From the NCBI GenBank assembly GCA_029237605.1, contig JAQRGB010000001.1, positions 436,407 to 500,406 on the forward strand: 64,000 nucleotides of DNA. Reading direction: 5' to 3'. Both the position numbers and the translations under genes were made by a program. Below the pieces are notes generated by a model. That model saw only the letters and a list, made by a program, of their open reading frames with translations, was not told the origin of the DNA and ran no database searches. Source of the stretch: Candidatus Thiodubiliella sp. (lineage in GTDB: Bacteria; Pseudomonadota; Gammaproteobacteria; PS1; Pseudothioglobaceae). This document shows positions 1 through 9,605 of this stretch, in pieces (within the stretch, counting starts at the first letter, position 1; the number at the start of each line of letters is the position of its first letter).

Positions 1-165
1 TCTATAAATAATATCATCTTTAATCTGTTGCATTTTTTGGATTCACTGTCCCTTGGCCAAAACAACTAATACTCAACATTTTTGCTGCCTTGAATGCGAA
101 TGCACTCAACTTAACCACAATATATTCCTCAAGGAATAAGTTATGATTAACAATTTAAACTTATT
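1..165. other. Edge region without a confirmed gene
   Basis: No supported gene. On the minus strand an ATG at 33-31 opens a frame that runs off the left edge and could be the next gene after hemD, but there is no ribosome binding site and too few codons to recognise anything. A second minus-strand frame starting with GTG near 109 encodes about 32 residues and is not convincing. Confidence 0.3.
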
Positions 166-900
166 TTATGATTTTGTCAAGTTGGTTAACGCCTCAAGAA
201 AGCCTTCATCACTGGTTTTTGTAGCAACTTCTACTTGAGTAAAATATATAGATTGTGCAAAAGTTTTAATACGCTCACTTAACACTATCAATGGATAACG
301 CTTGATTGTATTTAATATATTAGTGTTAATTTTATCAACTATTGACAAAAATGCAATAAGGTTTTCAATGCTGCTTGCAGTGATAACGCCTTTATCGCTT
401 TGCAAGAATTTTGACAAAGAGTTATGATGTAATGGTGTAATATTACACACTACACGCTGATATACTTCAATATATTCAACCGTATTATATTGTCCTAAGC
501 CCTCTCTAAGCGTTTCTCTTCCGCCCTTTCCACGAAAAATCAAAATATCCTTACCTGTAAGTAATTTTACTTCTGGTATTGTTAACAGCGCTTCACTAGA
601 TGCTCTTTCACTAGGAAAAACATCAACCTTAAAGCCACATTCAATAAGTTTATTTGCAGTTGCCCTGCCTACTGCAAAAATTTTGCTGCACTGGTTTTCT
701 AAATTTTTAAATGTCTTTAGGCCATATTCAACCGCATTAATACTGATAAAAATGATGACATCATAATGTTTTTTAAGCGGTAAATTATTTAACGACTCAA
801 ACTCTAAACTAGGGAACAAAATAGGTTGATATCCGCCATCACTTACCAAAATTTGTAATGGATGGACTTGCGCTAAGGCGCGTGTTAATAAAACATTCAA
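166..900 (-). CDS. hemD: Uroporphyrinogen-III synthase
   Basis: Cyclises hydroxymethylbilane to uroporphyrinogen III in the cytoplasm, the branch point to heme and siroheme. At 244 residues it has normal family length. The opening (NVLLTRALAQ) carries the usual R-x-x-x-Q element, and the pattern of a first domain, a mid-protein VGRATANKL segment and a C-terminal TASSIENL segment is typical of HemD. The start is TTG at 900; the ATG at 896 is out of frame. It lies 1 nt behind the upstream hypothetical gene, so both are probably cotranscribed. Siroheme is the cofactor of dissimilatory sulfite reductase, which would make this enzyme relevant to sulfur metabolism, but nothing here shows specific regulation. 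Confidence 0.9.
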   Translation of the reverse strand: MNVLLTRALAQVHPLQILVSDGGYQPILFPSLEFESLNNLPLKKHYDVIIFISINAVEYGLKTFKNLENQCSKIFAVGRATANKLIECGFKVDVFPSERASSEALLTIPEVKLLTGKDILIFRGKGGRETLREGLGQYNTVEYIEVYQRVVCNITPLHHNSLSKFLQSDKGVITASSIENLIAFLSIVDKINTNILNTIKRYPLIVLSERIKTFAQSIYFTQVEVATKTSDEGFLEALTNLTKS

Positions 901-901
901 A

Positions 902-1492
902 TTAATATCCTAATAATTCAGCAATTATACGCATTTTATTTAACGCTTCACGTTCTGCAAATTTGCAAATTAAGATAGTCTTGGTGTCTATCTTAACAAC
1001 ACTTTCAATGTAGGTGCGCATTTGCCTTTCATTCCACATTTGTGCAGAATACAATACTGGGTATTTATTAAAACTCAATGTTACTCCCGATACCTGCACC
1101 TCTTGTAAATCTAGTTTAAGTATTTTAGATGACTGAAGGCATACTTTGTAGTCTAACAATAATTTCATTACATCTTTGCTTGGTGCTTTATCAACTTCGC
1201 AGAATAAAATAAAATGTCGTAAGTAGTCTTTTACTTCGCTTAGATTTTTCTTCAGTGTTGTTTTATCCATTAATTGCGAGCATTCAATAGTTAATACTAA
1301 CACAAAATCATCATCATTTTCAATATTGCTAAAAATTAACTCTAAGTCTTCATCAGTATCAATCGGCAATGATAACGTTTTAAAGATGGCTGCATAATAA
1401 TCAAAACGCCAATCCAGAGGTAAGTCATCTGGATAAAAATCATCTTGTAAATCAAGTCCACTACGCCCAATTAAGAATTCTGTTTTGTTCAT
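902..1492 (-). CDS. Conserved hypothetical protein with DUF72-like N terminus
   Basis: Cytoplasmic protein of 196 residues, not firmly recognised. The N terminus (FLIGRSGLDL, then FYPDDLPLDWRFDYYAAIF) resembles the opening of DUF72/YecE proteins, which begin with an IGTSG-type strand followed by FYP-x-x-LP and a helix containing YYA. The rest is much shorter than a DUF72 barrel (about 250 residues) and shows no other family motif, so it may be a shortened or divergent relative. It has no signal peptide or membrane segment. It is immediately upstream of hemD on the same strand and probably in the same operon. No function is proposed. Confidence 0.6.
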   Translation of the reverse strand: MNKTEFLIGRSGLDLQDDFYPDDLPLDWRFDYYAAIFKTLSLPIDTDEDLELIFSNIENDDDFVLVLTIECSQLMDKTTLKKNLSEVKDYLRHFILFCEVDKAPSKDVMKLLLDYKVCLQSSKILKLDLQEVQVSGVTLSFNKYPVLYSAQMWNERQMRTYIESVVKIDTKTILICKFAEREALNKMRIIAELLGY

Positions 1493-1531
1493 TTACCTTT
1501 ATAATAGTAGAAAATATTGCTTTATATAATT

Positions 1532-2485
1532 ATGTATGCCATTCTACTACCAATTATTGCCCTTTTAGCAGGTTTTATACTTTTAATTTGGAGCGCCGAC
1601 ACATTTACTGAAAATGGCGCAAAGATTGCCAATATTTTCAAAGTGTCTCCTTTAGTGATTGGCCTGCTTATTTTTGGTTTCGGAACTTCGGCGCCTGAAA
1701 TGCTGATATCTGGCTTAGCGGCAATAGATGGCAACACGGGACTGAGTGTCGGCAACGCTATTGGCTCTAATATTTTTAATATCGCACTTGTACTTGGCAT
1801 AAGCGCTATTATTTCCCCTATTAAAGTAAAAAGTGAAATCTTAAAAAAAGAATGGGTATTTTTAATGCTTACCACGCTTATTGCTGGATTATTGCTATGG
1901 GATAAATACCTTGGTCTTGTTGATGGATTGATATTAATATCTTTATTAATTGCATTCTTGGTCTATACTTTAATCACAGATAAAAACTCACATAGCAATG
2001 AATTTGATAGATTTGTAGAAAAAATTGATAAAAATCAAACAATGAAAACTTGGATAATGCTTATTGTTGGCTTGGTAGTGTTGATCTCTAGCGCCAAATT
2101 GATTGTATGGGGTGGCGTAGAAGTTGCAAAATTTTTTAAAGTACCAGACTTAATAATTGGCTTAAGTATTATTGCACTTGGTACTAGTTTGCCTGAATTA
2201 GCAGTGTCAATCACCAGTGTTTTGAAAAAACAATATGAAATGGTGATTGGCAATGTGATTGGCTCTAATTTATTTAACACCCTTGCAGTTCTTGCTATTC
2301 CTGGGCTTATTCATCCATCTAAAGTAACAGATGAAGTTATTACTCGAGATTATCCTGTAATGTTATTGCTTACGTTGTTGTTGTTCATTCTATCTTATAA
2401 ATTTCATAAAAGACATATGGTTAATCGCTTTGAAGGAGTAGTATTAGTGAGTATATTTAGTATTTATATGTGGCAATTATTTTGA
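1532..2485 (+). CDS. yrbG: Calcium/sodium antiporter, CaCA family
   Basis: Inner-membrane cation exchanger that probably extrudes Ca2+ in exchange for Na+ or H+. It shows the internal duplication diagnostic of the family: an alpha-1 repeat (GFGTSAPEM and GNAIGSNIFN) in the first half and an alpha-2 repeat (ALGTSLPEL and GNVIGSNLFN) in the second. About ten hydrophobic segments are separated by one hydrophilic loop near residues 150-165. The ATG at 1532 is chosen; an in-frame TTG at 1517 is possible, and neither has a clear Shine-Dalgarno. The 3' end overlaps the GTG start of tsaE by 16 nt, implying translational coupling. Confidence 0.9.
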   Translation: MYAILLPIIALLAGFILLIWSADTFTENGAKIANIFKVSPLVIGLLIFGFGTSAPEMLISGLAAIDGNTGLSVGNAIGSNIFNIALVLGISAIISPIKVKSEILKKEWVFLMLTTLIAGLLLWDKYLGLVDGLILISLLIAFLVYTLITDKNSHSNEFDRFVEKIDKNQTMKTWIMLIVGLVVLISSAKLIVWGGVEVAKFFKVPDLIIGLSIIALGTSLPELAVSITSVLKKQYEMVIGNVIGSNLFNTLAVLAIPGLIHPSKVTDEVITRDYPVMLLLTLLLFILSYKFHKRHMVNRFEGVVLVSIFSIYMWQLF

Positions 2486-2937
2486 ATATATTTTTCCACA
2501 ATGAGAATGAGATAGTTAAATTTGCACAAACCTTAGCGTATGGTGTGCAAAATCTAAATAACTCCATTGTTATTTACTTAAAGGGTGATTTAGGTGCAGG
2601 AAAAACCACTATAGCAAGAAGCTTTATTCAAACATTTGGCTTTAAACGTGTTAAAAGTCCTACTTATTCATTAGTTGAAAGCTATCAAAATCAAACTACT
2701 AACATTCATCATTTTGATTGTTATCGCTTAAGTGATCCAGAAGAATTAGAATATATTGGTATTCGAGAATATTCACAAGAAAATCATATTCAACTAATTG
2801 AATGGGCAGAGCTAGGTAATGGTGTGATCCAGCCTGCTGATTTAATCATTAAGATTGATGGTAAAAACAATAGTAGAACATTAACGATTAATGCACAAAA
2901 TAATATAGGTAAAAAACTATTACAGTATATTGATTAA
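2470..2937 (+). CDS. tsaE: tRNA threonylcarbamoyladenosine biosynthesis ATPase
   Basis: ATPase of the TsaBDE complex that makes t6A37 in ANN-decoding tRNAs. The Walker A motif (GDLGAGKTT) is at residues 39-47, followed by the family signature SPTYSLVE, a HFDCYRL segment and a late EWAE motif. The length of 155 residues is normal. The start is GTG at 2470, inside the end of yrbG; a TTG at 2482 is an alternative. The two genes form a coupled pair. tsaB, tsaC and tsaD are not in the window. Confidence 0.92.
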   Translation: MAIILNIFFHNENEIVKFAQTLAYGVQNLNNSIVIYLKGDLGAGKTTIARSFIQTFGFKRVKSPTYSLVESYQNQTTNIHHFDCYRLSDPEELEYIGIREYSQENHIQLIEWAELGNGVIQPADLIIKIDGKNNSRTLTINAQNNIGKKLLQYID

Positions 2938-2965
2938 ATTTTTTCAAATATATTGCCTATTAATT

Positions 2966-3283
2966 TTAGGAATATCCCTTAGGTGGTTGGTAATTTGGGT
3001 CATTTGAGTTGATAAAAATAAACCCGTAATCACCTTCAGTGTCAATCTCATCGAAATCAACCACCATGCCTTCTAACAATCCTTTTTGTGCGTAGGAAAG
3101 TACATACTCAATACCGTTCGATTCTAAATGAATATCGTCGTCTGAGCGCTCATCAAAGCCCATTAAATACTGAAAACCGTCATCAGTTTTATCAACAGCA
3201 AAACGCATTAACAAACCTTGCACATCAGGATTTTGTGTAGAAAGTATAATTTCTTCAGCAGCACGTTTAGTAATGGTAATCAT
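2966..3283 (-). CDS. Cysteine-free HesB/IscA-like protein (DsrR type)
   Basis: Small cytoplasmic protein of 105 residues with the HesB/IscA fold pattern: an ITKRAAEEI opening, LLMRFAV strand, GFQYLMGFDE, and a C-terminal FIFINSNDPNY. It contains no cysteine at all, so it cannot hold an Fe-S cluster in the way IscA, ErpA or SufA do. Cysteine-free IscA-like proteins are known, including DsrR of Allochromatium vinosum, reported to regulate the dsr sulfur-oxidation operon without binding iron. Given the dsrS-like gene at 28.5 kb, DsrR is a reasonable hypothesis, but related cysteine-free proteins also occur outside sulfur oxidisers. The start is the ATG at 3283; the longer upstream frame adds a non-conserved lead. 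Confidence 0.75.
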   Translation of the reverse strand: MITITKRAAEEIILSTQNPDVQGLLMRFAVDKTDDGFQYLMGFDERSDDDIHLESNGIEYVLSYAQKGLLEGMVVDFDEIDTEGDYGFIFINSNDPNYQPPKGYS

Positions 3284-3549
3284 ATTTAATTTTAATGAAG
3301 AATAAATTAAAAAATTATATCTAATTTTCAACGAAAACTTTGAACAATATATTTACATGGCTTCGCTATTTAATTTATACTTTAAGTTTCAATAATCTAT
3401 TTTTTTAAATTACTTTTATTAAAATTTAAAACAGCAATATAAGTGTCTAAATAAACAATATTTTTATAAATAATTAAAAATTGCTTAACTAGTTAAAGGC
3501 CTTTGTTTACTATTATTAATAATTCTAATTGTATAAATATTTTTTATTG

Positions 3550-4818
3550 TTAGGAGGCTTTTTTAGCTAATTTTTGTTTATTAACTAACTTACGCACTAT
3601 CAATGGTAATTTTTTCTTTTCAACCACAGCCTTATCAATCACAACTTCTTGTACATCACTTAACGATGGCAGCTCAAACATTACGTCCAGTAACATATCT
3701 TCCAAGATAGAGCGCAATCCTCTAGCACCAGTTTTATGCTTAATAGCCAACTTAGAAATCGCCGACAAAGCTGGCTTTCTAAAGCTTAATTTAACGCCCT
3801 CCATAGCAAAAATTTCTTGCAGTTGTTTAACCACCGAATTTTTTGGTTTGGTTAAAATTTGTATAAGCGCATCTTCGTCTAACTCACTGAGTGCAGTTTG
3901 TACTGGTAGACGCCCAACTAATTCTGGAATTAAGCCATATCCAATCAAATCTTCTGGCTCAATAAGACTGAATAACTCTGTTAGATTTTTTTCTTTACTT
4001 AAATCTTTAACATCTGCAGAAAAACCAATGCCTGTAGTTTTTTCTACACGCCTACCAATAATCTTGTTTAAGCCATCAAAGGCACCGCCACAAATAAATA
4101 AAATCTTTGAAGTATCCACATCAATGGTTTCTTGATTTGGATGCTTACGCCCTCCTTGCGGTGGTACTGATGCTACAGTACCTTCGATCAACTTCAACAT
4201 TGCTTGTTGCACACCTTCTCCAGAAACATCGCGGGTAATTGAAGGCGAATCTGAGCGACGAGATATTTTATCAATTTCATCAATAAAGATAATGCCTTGC
4301 TCAGCGCGCTTAGCATCAAAATCACATTTAGACAATAAACTCTTAATCACATTCTCAACATCATCACCTACATACCCTGCTTCAGTCAAAGTAGTTGCAT
4401 CTGCTATAGTAAATGGTACATCCAAAAGTCGTGCTAATGTTTGTGCTAATAATGTTTTACCGGAACCTGTTGGTCCGATCATTAGAATATTGGATTTATC
4501 CAATTCCACATTATTTGATACGTACCCACTCTGCAAACGTTTATAGTGATTATAAACAGCAACTGACAAAATTTTCTTTGCATGATCTTGACCAATCACA
4601 TATTCATTTAAAAAATCACGCAATTGTTTAGGGGTATAGTCCCAATCTTGATGGGTGTTAGCAACCTCTTTTAATTCTTGATCTTTAAGTAAATCATAGC
4701 ACGATTCAATACACTCGTTGCAAATATAAACGCTAGGGCCTGCAATAAGACGTTCAACTTCAGATTTTTTTTTACCACAAAATGAACAATAAAGATCTTC
4801 TGAATTTTCTGCTATCAT
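3550..4818 (-). CDS. clpX: ClpXP protease ATP-binding unfoldase subunit ClpX
   Basis: AAA+ unfoldase that recognises substrates such as ssrA-tagged proteins and feeds them to ClpP. The N-terminal zinc-binding domain uses Cys11, Cys14, Cys33 and Cys36. Walker A (GPTGSGKT) is at 115-122, Walker B is IIFIDEID, and the ARGLRSILE sensor-2 element lies near the C terminus. The length of 422 residues is normal. It sits 11 nt behind clpP and follows tig, the conserved tig-clpP-clpX order. No lon gene follows. Confidence 0.97.
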   Translation of the reverse strand: MIAENSEDLYCSFCGKKKSEVERLIAGPSVYICNECIESCYDLLKDQELKEVANTHQDWDYTPKQLRDFLNEYVIGQDHAKKILSVAVYNHYKRLQSGYVSNNVELDKSNILMIGPTGSGKTLLAQTLARLLDVPFTIADATTLTEAGYVGDDVENVIKSLLSKCDFDAKRAEQGIIFIDEIDKISRRSDSPSITRDVSGEGVQQAMLKLIEGTVASVPPQGGRKHPNQETIDVDTSKILFICGGAFDGLNKIIGRRVEKTTGIGFSADVKDLSKEKNLTELFSLIEPEDLIGYGLIPELVGRLPVQTALSELDEDALIQILTKPKNSVVKQLQEIFAMEGVKLSFRKPALSAISKLAIKHKTGARGLRSILEDMLLDVMFELPSLSDVQEVVIDKAVVEKKKLPLIVRKLVNKQKLAKKAS

Positions 4819-4829
4819 AAATTTAACTT

Positions 4830-5423
4830 TTAACGCTGTTTTAAAACTTTATCAATTAAACCATATTTAGTCGCTTCATCAGCCGACATAAATTTATCTC
4901 TATCAGTATCTTTTTGAATAGTTCTAATAGATTGGCCTGTGTGTAATTTAAGAATAACATTAAGTTTTTCTCTAACCTTAAGAATTTCTTGTGCATGAAT
5001 ATCAATGTCACTCGCCTGACCAGAAAAGCCACCCAATGGTTGATGTATCATACACCTAGCATTTGGTAATGCAAAACGTTTACCCATAGCGCCAGCAGTC
5101 AACAATAAAGCACCCATACTTGCCGCTTGTCCAATACATAATGTTGAAATATCAGGTTTGATAAACTGCATAGTATCATAAATTGCAAAACCACTTGATA
5201 CTGAACCACCTGGTGAATTAATATATAAATGAATATCTTTATCAGAATTTTCAGATTCTAGAAACAACATCTGCGCAATAATGACATTTGCCATATAGTC
5301 TTCAACCGGACCTACCATAAAAATAACACGCTCTTTTAAAAGACGCGAATAAATATCATAAGCTCGTTCGCCTCGAGCAGATTGCTCGATAACAATTGGT
5401 ACTTGATTTAGATTCTCTATCAC
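4830..5423 (-). CDS. clpP: ATP-dependent Clp protease proteolytic subunit
   Basis: Serine peptidase forming the tetradecameric chamber of ClpXP. The catalytic serine lies in GQAASMG (Ser102) and the histidine in MIHQPLGG (His127); the oxyanion-hole region INSPGGSV is also intact. The length of 197 residues is normal. It is 5 nt behind tig and 11 nt ahead of clpX, so the three genes are almost certainly one transcript. Confidence 0.97.
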   Translation of the reverse strand: MIENLNQVPIVIEQSARGERAYDIYSRLLKERVIFMVGPVEDYMANVIIAQMLFLESENSDKDIHLYINSPGGSVSSGFAIYDTMQFIKPDISTLCIGQAASMGALLLTAGAMGKRFALPNARCMIHQPLGGFSGQASDIDIHAQEILKVREKLNVILKLHTGQSIRTIQKDTDRDKFMSADEATKYGLIDKVLKQR

Positions 5424-5428
5424 TGTTA

Positions 5429-6721
5429 TTAATGTTGCGTAACTTCTTTGAACGTCTTTTTCTTAATGGTAACTTTGGCACTTTCTAGAATCAAGTCTTG
5501 TACCATTTGCTCTACTACCATCAATTCAATTGTTGCTAATCTAGATGGATCTGCATCATAATAATCCAACATTTTCTGAGCTTCATCGCCATAGGTTGCT
5601 GCCATTTTGTTAAGTTTTGCATCAATTTGCTCTTTACTAGCATTAAATTTATTATCACTAGAAATTTGATTAACCAATAAACCTAATTTAACACGACGTT
5701 CAGCCTCAGGATTGAAAGTAGAAGCAGGCATATTACCTTTAAAAGGCGTACCTTGTTGTTGTAAGCGCTGCTCCATTTCTTGCTTTAAGCTCTGTGCTTC
5801 GTTACTAATGCTTTCTTTTGGTACTTCAAAGTTATTCGCCTCTAATAATGCACCAAATAAATCATCTTTATTTTGATTGGTTAAACGATTATCAAGTTCA
5901 ACTTGCATTTGTATTTTCATGCTTTTTTTTAAACTACCTATATTTTTTTCACCAAATCTCTTTGCGAACTCGTCATCTAATTTTAATGATTTAGGAATGG
6001 CTACTTCCTTCATATCAACTTCAAAAACTACATCTTTAGCTGCTAGCTGTGGAGAGTGGTATTCTTTTGGAAAAGTTAAATTCAAAGTAACTGACTCTCC
6101 AGCGCAAACACCCAAAAGCCCATCCTCAAAACCAACAATCATTGATCCTTTACCCAATACCATTTTGAAATCACTAGCAACGCCGCCTTCAAACACTTCA
6201 CCTTCAAGCGTACCTTTAAAATCAATTGTTACTTGGTCGCCTTCTTTAGACTTACGTTTAACTGGTTTATACTCAGTTGCCTGCTCAATCAAACCTTCTA
6301 AAGTTTTCTCTTCATCTGCCTCGGTAATTTCGACTTCTGCTTGCTCAACTTTTAACTTGGAAAAATCAGCAACCTTAATTTCTGGAAAAATTTCAAATGT
6401 TACTGTATAAGAAAAAATATCCTTATTTTCTGCATCAATTTTAGTAATCATTGGTTGTGAAGCAGGTGTTACTTTTACATCTACCAATGCTTCAACTAAA
6501 GTATCATTTACAATCTCATTTACTACATCTGAATGAGCACGCTCGCCAAACTGTTTACGCATAATAGACAAAGGAACCCTACCCTTCCTAAAGCCATCAA
6601 CAGTTACTTTAGACGCCATACTTCTAAGAATTTTATCTGTTTTTTGTTTAAATATATCAATAGATAGGTCAACTGTTAGTTCTCTTTTTAAACTGCCTAA
6701 TTTTTCTAGTGAGGTTTTCAT
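5429..6721 (-). CDS. tig: Trigger factor
   Basis: Ribosome-associated chaperone and peptidyl-prolyl isomerase acting on nascent chains. The N-terminal ribosome-binding domain carries the GFRKGRVP signature, the middle holds an FKBP domain ([11 protein letters not shown] and [13 protein letters not shown]), and the C terminus is the helical chaperone body. The length of 430 residues is normal. It is the first gene of tig-clpP-clpX. The upstream region to 6783 is AT-rich and would hold the promoter, but no confident -35/-10 pair can be assigned. Confidence 0.96.
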   Translation of the reverse strand: MKTSLEKLGSLKRELTVDLSIDIFKQKTDKILRSMASKVTVDGFRKGRVPLSIMRKQFGERAHSDVVNEIVNDTLVEALVDVKVTPASQPMITKIDAENKDIFSYTVTFEIFPEIKVADFSKLKVEQAEVEITEADEEKTLEGLIEQATEYKPVKRKSKEGDQVTIDFKGTLEGEVFEGGVASDFKMVLGKGSMIVGFEDGLLGVCAGESVTLNLTFPKEYHSPQLAAKDVVFEVDMKEVAIPKSLKLDDEFAKRFGEKNIGSLKKSMKIQMQVELDNRLTNQNKDDLFGALLEANNFEVPKESISNEAQSLKQEMEQRLQQQGTPFKGNMPASTFNPEAERRVKLGLLVNQISSDNKFNASKEQIDAKLNKMAATYGDEAQKMLDYYDADPSRLATIELMVVEQMVQDLILESAKVTIKKKTFKEVTQH

Positions 6722-6964
6722 TTCTTGTGAATCTAATTCTATACTTAAAAAAAATAAATTATATCAGATAAGGCTGTGTTTTAATGGAGAAGCTAAATTT
6801 AAATTTTAAATATATCATTTTGATGGCATATTGTTTAATAAGGCAAACATCCTTATTAATTTTATTTTCTAAAAAATTATCAAATACCGCTTGCTTAGGC
6901 AAATATTACTTAAGCAAACTATTAGTGCATTATCTTAAGATGCGTCCCGATGATGAATACGGAT

Positions 6965-7030
6965 CTATGATGCTACAAACATCAAGCCTATTATTACTGC
7001 TACTGATATATAAAAGTCCTTTATATTCAT
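6965..7030 (-). CDS. Small membrane peptide, 21 residues
   Basis: Unrecognised microprotein starting MNIKDFYISV and ending VAS. It has a near-perfect AAGGAGG Shine-Dalgarno ending 5 nt before the ATG at 7030-7028. Residues 7-20 are hydrophobic and could form one short membrane segment. The start lies 9 nt after the stop of the 32-residue peptide, so translation is probably coupled. The strong ribosome site, same-strand arrangement and hydrophobic content argue that it is translated. It is the third member of a small-protein operon at 6965-7484. Confidence 0.5.
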   Translation of the reverse strand: MNIKDFYISVAVIIGLMFVAS

Positions 7031-7039
7031 ATTACCTCC

Positions 7040-7138
7040 TTAAAATGCTAATCCAGTCTCGTAAATACCAACTCCTATTGCATAAAATGTAATTCCTACT
7101 ACCATTCCTGCTGTTATTAATGCGTCTAATAAATCCAT
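7040..7138 (-). CDS. Small membrane peptide, 32 residues
   Basis: Unrecognised microprotein starting MDLLDALITAG and ending YETGLAF. One hydrophobic segment covers about residues 7-25 and contains several glycines (GMVVGITFYAIGVG). An AAGGAG ribosome binding site lies 6 nt before the ATG at 7138. It follows the 106-residue membrane protein by 25 nt and precedes the 21-residue peptide by 9 nt, all on the minus strand. Possible roles include a regulatory membrane subunit, a type I toxin-like peptide or a remnant of a filamentous-phage coat gene; the sequence does not decide between them. Confidence 0.55.
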   Translation of the reverse strand: MDLLDALITAGMVVGITFYAIGVGIYETGLAF

Positions 7139-7163
7139 ATTATCTCCTTAAAAAATATCTTAC

Positions 7164-7484
7164 TTACCCTTTTTCCTTAGTTGCTACTCTAACTAACCAT
7201 AGGACTAACATCAATGGTAGGGCTAGTATCCATACAATTATACTAACTAATGTATTCCAAAATCCAGGCTTTGAAACTCCAAACAATCTTAGTATTGCAA
7301 CGATGAGTGCGGCTATTGGAGCAACTATAACCCAAGCAAAGAACCAAAATACAAATTCTCCAGCGCCCATCCCTGTGTAACTGTTGCTGTCTTTTGTAGT
7401 AGTTGTGGTAACTGAGCCATCTAAGTTGTTAGTTGTTTTTGTTTCTGTTTTCATAATATCTCCTGTTTTATTGTTGTTTTTCAT
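7164..7484 (-). CDS. Two-helix membrane protein, unknown
   Basis: Protein of 106 residues, not recognised. The first 40 residues are polar and rich in Thr, Asn and Lys, including a run of five threonines. Two long hydrophobic segments follow (about 43-68 and 75-98), joined by a short loop (GVSKPGFW) and ending in a basic tail (RVATKEKG). AAGGAG lies upstream of the ATG at 7484; an internal ATG at codon 11 also has its own AGGAG site, so two forms may be made. It leads a three-gene operon of small membrane proteins. It is not a holin I can name. Confidence 0.65.
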   Translation of the reverse strand: MKNNNKTGDIMKTETKTTNNLDGSVTTTTTKDSNSYTGMGAGEFVFWFFAWVIVAPIAALIVAILRLFGVSKPGFWNTLVSIIVWILALPLMLVLWLVRVATKEKG

Positions 7485-8183
7485 ATCGTATCTCCTTGTT
7501 GAAAGTAAACTTTTGTCACTAACTAACCAATACTTTTTATGTTTTTATAAGCAAAAGCACGTGATATGGCTGGATTATTAATGTCAATATTCTTAACAAC
7601 GACAAACTACGTGTCTTTTTCTTTAATTTAAAATAATGATAAATATAATATCTTTTCTCTTAAATGAAATACTTATATTGGTTTGTTTGTTTTTTTTACT
7701 AGTTTTAGAAAATAAATGATGCCCAAAGTTTTGTCCTTCTTTAAAAATGAGAATTGCGCTTATAACTTGAATTGGCGTAATAAAAAAACAGTGAAAATTA
7801 AAACCACCAACCCACTAATGATTTTACCTCAACTTAAATAAACCACACAAATAACACGCCATTAATTGGTGGATCAATTGCCACTTTACTATTTGTTGTA
7901 TTGTTGTATTGTTGCTCTTAACTTGATATTGAGTGATTAATAGATATCAAATTAACAGCCTTATAGCCATGCTTTATTACTATCTTTGTAATACTCTTTT
8001 AGCTCTTGCACATATTGATAAATTTTTATATAAGGACAAGACTTGCAAATACTACAAAATGTGTTATTTTTCAGAAAATCTGAAGAAATGTAGAATTATT
8101 TTTCTAGATTACAATAATTATTATTATAAGTTCGTTATCTATATTAATTTAGAACGCTATTATTCTACTAGGAGATAAAAATA
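7485..8183. other. Long non-coding stretch
   Basis: About 700 nt of AT-rich DNA without a supportable gene. A short imperfect repeat of TTGTATTG units lies at about 7893-7915. A plus-strand frame opening at 7716 would encode 41 residues without a ribosome site, and a frame at 7933-8178 starts with GTG and has composition typical of random AT-rich DNA. The minus-strand promoter for the small membrane-protein operon must lie just above 7484, but no clear -35/-10 pair is visible. Confidence 0.5.
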
Positions 8184-8260
8184 AAAAAAATAGATCCTAT
8201 GTAAAGACCTTGTTATGTAAAGCATTATAGGGGATCTATTTCTAAAAGTTAATGTTTAAT
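8184..8260 (-). repeat. Dispersed hairpin repeat, copy 1 (terminator-like)
   Basis: A 77-nt element that recurs at 41905-41981 with roughly five of six positions matching by eye. Its ends form an inverted repeat: AAATAGATCC at 8188-8197 and GGATCTATTT at 8232-8241. On the minus strand the hairpin is followed by a run of eight T, so it could end transcription of rhlE, whose stop lies 32 nt upstream on that strand. The loop holds two CTTTACATA direct repeats in this copy. A non-autonomous mobile element (MITE) is an alternative reading. Confidence 0.7.
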
Positions 8261-8291
8261 CAATGATTAAGGAGAATGGTTTATTTTTATC

Positions 8292-9536
8292 TTAAGTAGA
8301 ATTGCTATTTCTACCAACGTACCTTGACTTGTTGCGACTTTTATTTTTCTTTGGTTTTTTCTTTTTCAATGATAATAAGTTTTTAGCTGATTCTGGAACA
8401 TTGTGAACAGGAATAAAGTCATCTATCATAATACGTTCAAGTTTTTTCTGAGTGAGACGCTCTATATCGAATAACTGCTTGGCTTCGTCAGCACTAACGA
8501 GTGATATGGCTTCACCTTTTGACCCAGCGCGACCTGTTCTGCCAATACGATGTACATAGTCTTCAGCTACATTTGGTAGGTCAAAATTTACCACATGAGG
8601 TAACTCAATGATATCAATGCCGCGCGCAGCAATATCTGTTGCTACTAAAACATTAACCTTTCCTTTCTTAAACTCATCTAATGCCCTAGTGCGCGCACCT
8701 TGTGATTTATTACCATGAATAGCAGTCGCAGTAATGCCTTTTTTTCCAAGCTGGGCGGCAATGCGATTAGCTCCATGTTTGGTTCTACTAAACACCAATA
8801 CTTGATACCAATTATGCTTTTTAATAAGGTATGTTAGTAATGCTTGTTTTTTAGATTTATCAACTGGATGAATCCATTGCTTGACTGATTTAACCGTTGA
8901 GTTGCGTGGCGTTACTGAGATTTCTACAGGATTATTAACCAATGATTTTGCTAATATTCTAATCTCGTTAGAGAAGGTAGCTGAAAACATTAAAGTTTGT
9001 CGATTCTTAGGTAAAAATTTTAGAATGCGCTTAATATCATGGATAAAACCCATATCCAACATTCTGTCAGCTTCGTCAAAGACCAAAATTTCTAATTTAT
9101 CAAACTTTACAGCATTTTGTGAATACAAATCCAATAACCTACCAGGTGTTGCCACCAAAATATCAACACCACCTCTAAGTTTTTGCATTTGCGGGTTTAT
9201 TTTTACACCACCAAATACTACACTTGATTTTAAAGGTAGTTGCTTGCCGTATGTAATAACGCTGTCATTGACTTGTGCGGCAAGCTCACGTGTTGGCGTA
9301 AGAATAAGTGTGCGAATTTTGTTAGATTTTGCCGGTGTGCCTTGTGATAAAATTTGTAAAATTGGTAAAGTAAATCCTGCAGTTTTACCTGTTCCTGTTT
9401 GTGCAGCGGCCATCACATCTTTGCCTTCTAACACCGCAGGAATAGCTTGTTCTTGAATTGGCGAAGGTTTGTTGTATCCTTTCTTAGAAATGACATCAAG
9501 AATAGAATCTGATAAACCTAATTTAGAAAAATACAT
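8292..9536 (-). CDS. rhlE: DEAD-box ATP-dependent RNA helicase, RhlE type
   Basis: RNA helicase likely acting in ribosome assembly or RNA decay. All core motifs are present in order: Q motif ([10 protein letters not shown]), Walker A ([11 protein letters not shown]), [31 protein letters not shown], and the C-terminal [11 protein letters not shown]. The last 25 residues are a basic Lys/Arg/Ser tail, typical for RNA binding in RhlE-like proteins. The length of 414 residues fits the RhlE group. It is followed on its strand by the dispersed hairpin repeat. Confidence 0.92.
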   Translation of the reverse strand: MYFSKLGLSDSILDVISKKGYNKPSPIQEQAIPAVLEGKDVMAAAQTGTGKTAGFTLPILQILSQGTPAKSNKIRTLILTPTRELAAQVNDSVITYGKQLPLKSSVVFGGVKINPQMQKLRGGVDILVATPGRLLDLYSQNAVKFDKLEILVFDEADRMLDMGFIHDIKRILKFLPKNRQTLMFSATFSNEIRILAKSLVNNPVEISVTPRNSTVKSVKQWIHPVDKSKKQALLTYLIKKHNWYQVLVFSRTKHGANRIAAQLGKKGITATAIHGNKSQGARTRALDEFKKGKVNVLVATDIAARGIDIIELPHVVNFDLPNVAEDYVHRIGRTGRAGSKGEAISLVSADEAKQLFDIERLTQKKLERIMIDDFIPVHNVPESAKNLLSLKKKKPKKNKSRNKSRYVGRNSNST

Positions 9537-9605
9537 AAAGTTATATAATAAATTAAAAGTATGTATTTTACGGTAGCTTGCTATCGAAAACTGCTAATAC
9601 TATTT

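Noticed and set aside
6784-7092. Plus-strand frame of 102 residues
   Set aside because: It is antisense to two small minus-strand ORFs with strong ribosome sites, has Leu/Tyr/Ser-rich composition of random AT-rich sequence, and resembles no family.
7893-7915. TTGTATTG short tandem repeat as a possible CRISPR or VNTR
   Set aside because: Only about two imperfect units with no spacers; ordinary low-complexity AT-rich DNA.
7933-8178. Plus-strand frame of 81 residues
   Set aside because: GTG start without a ribosome site, Tyr/Asn/Lys-rich random composition, no domain.
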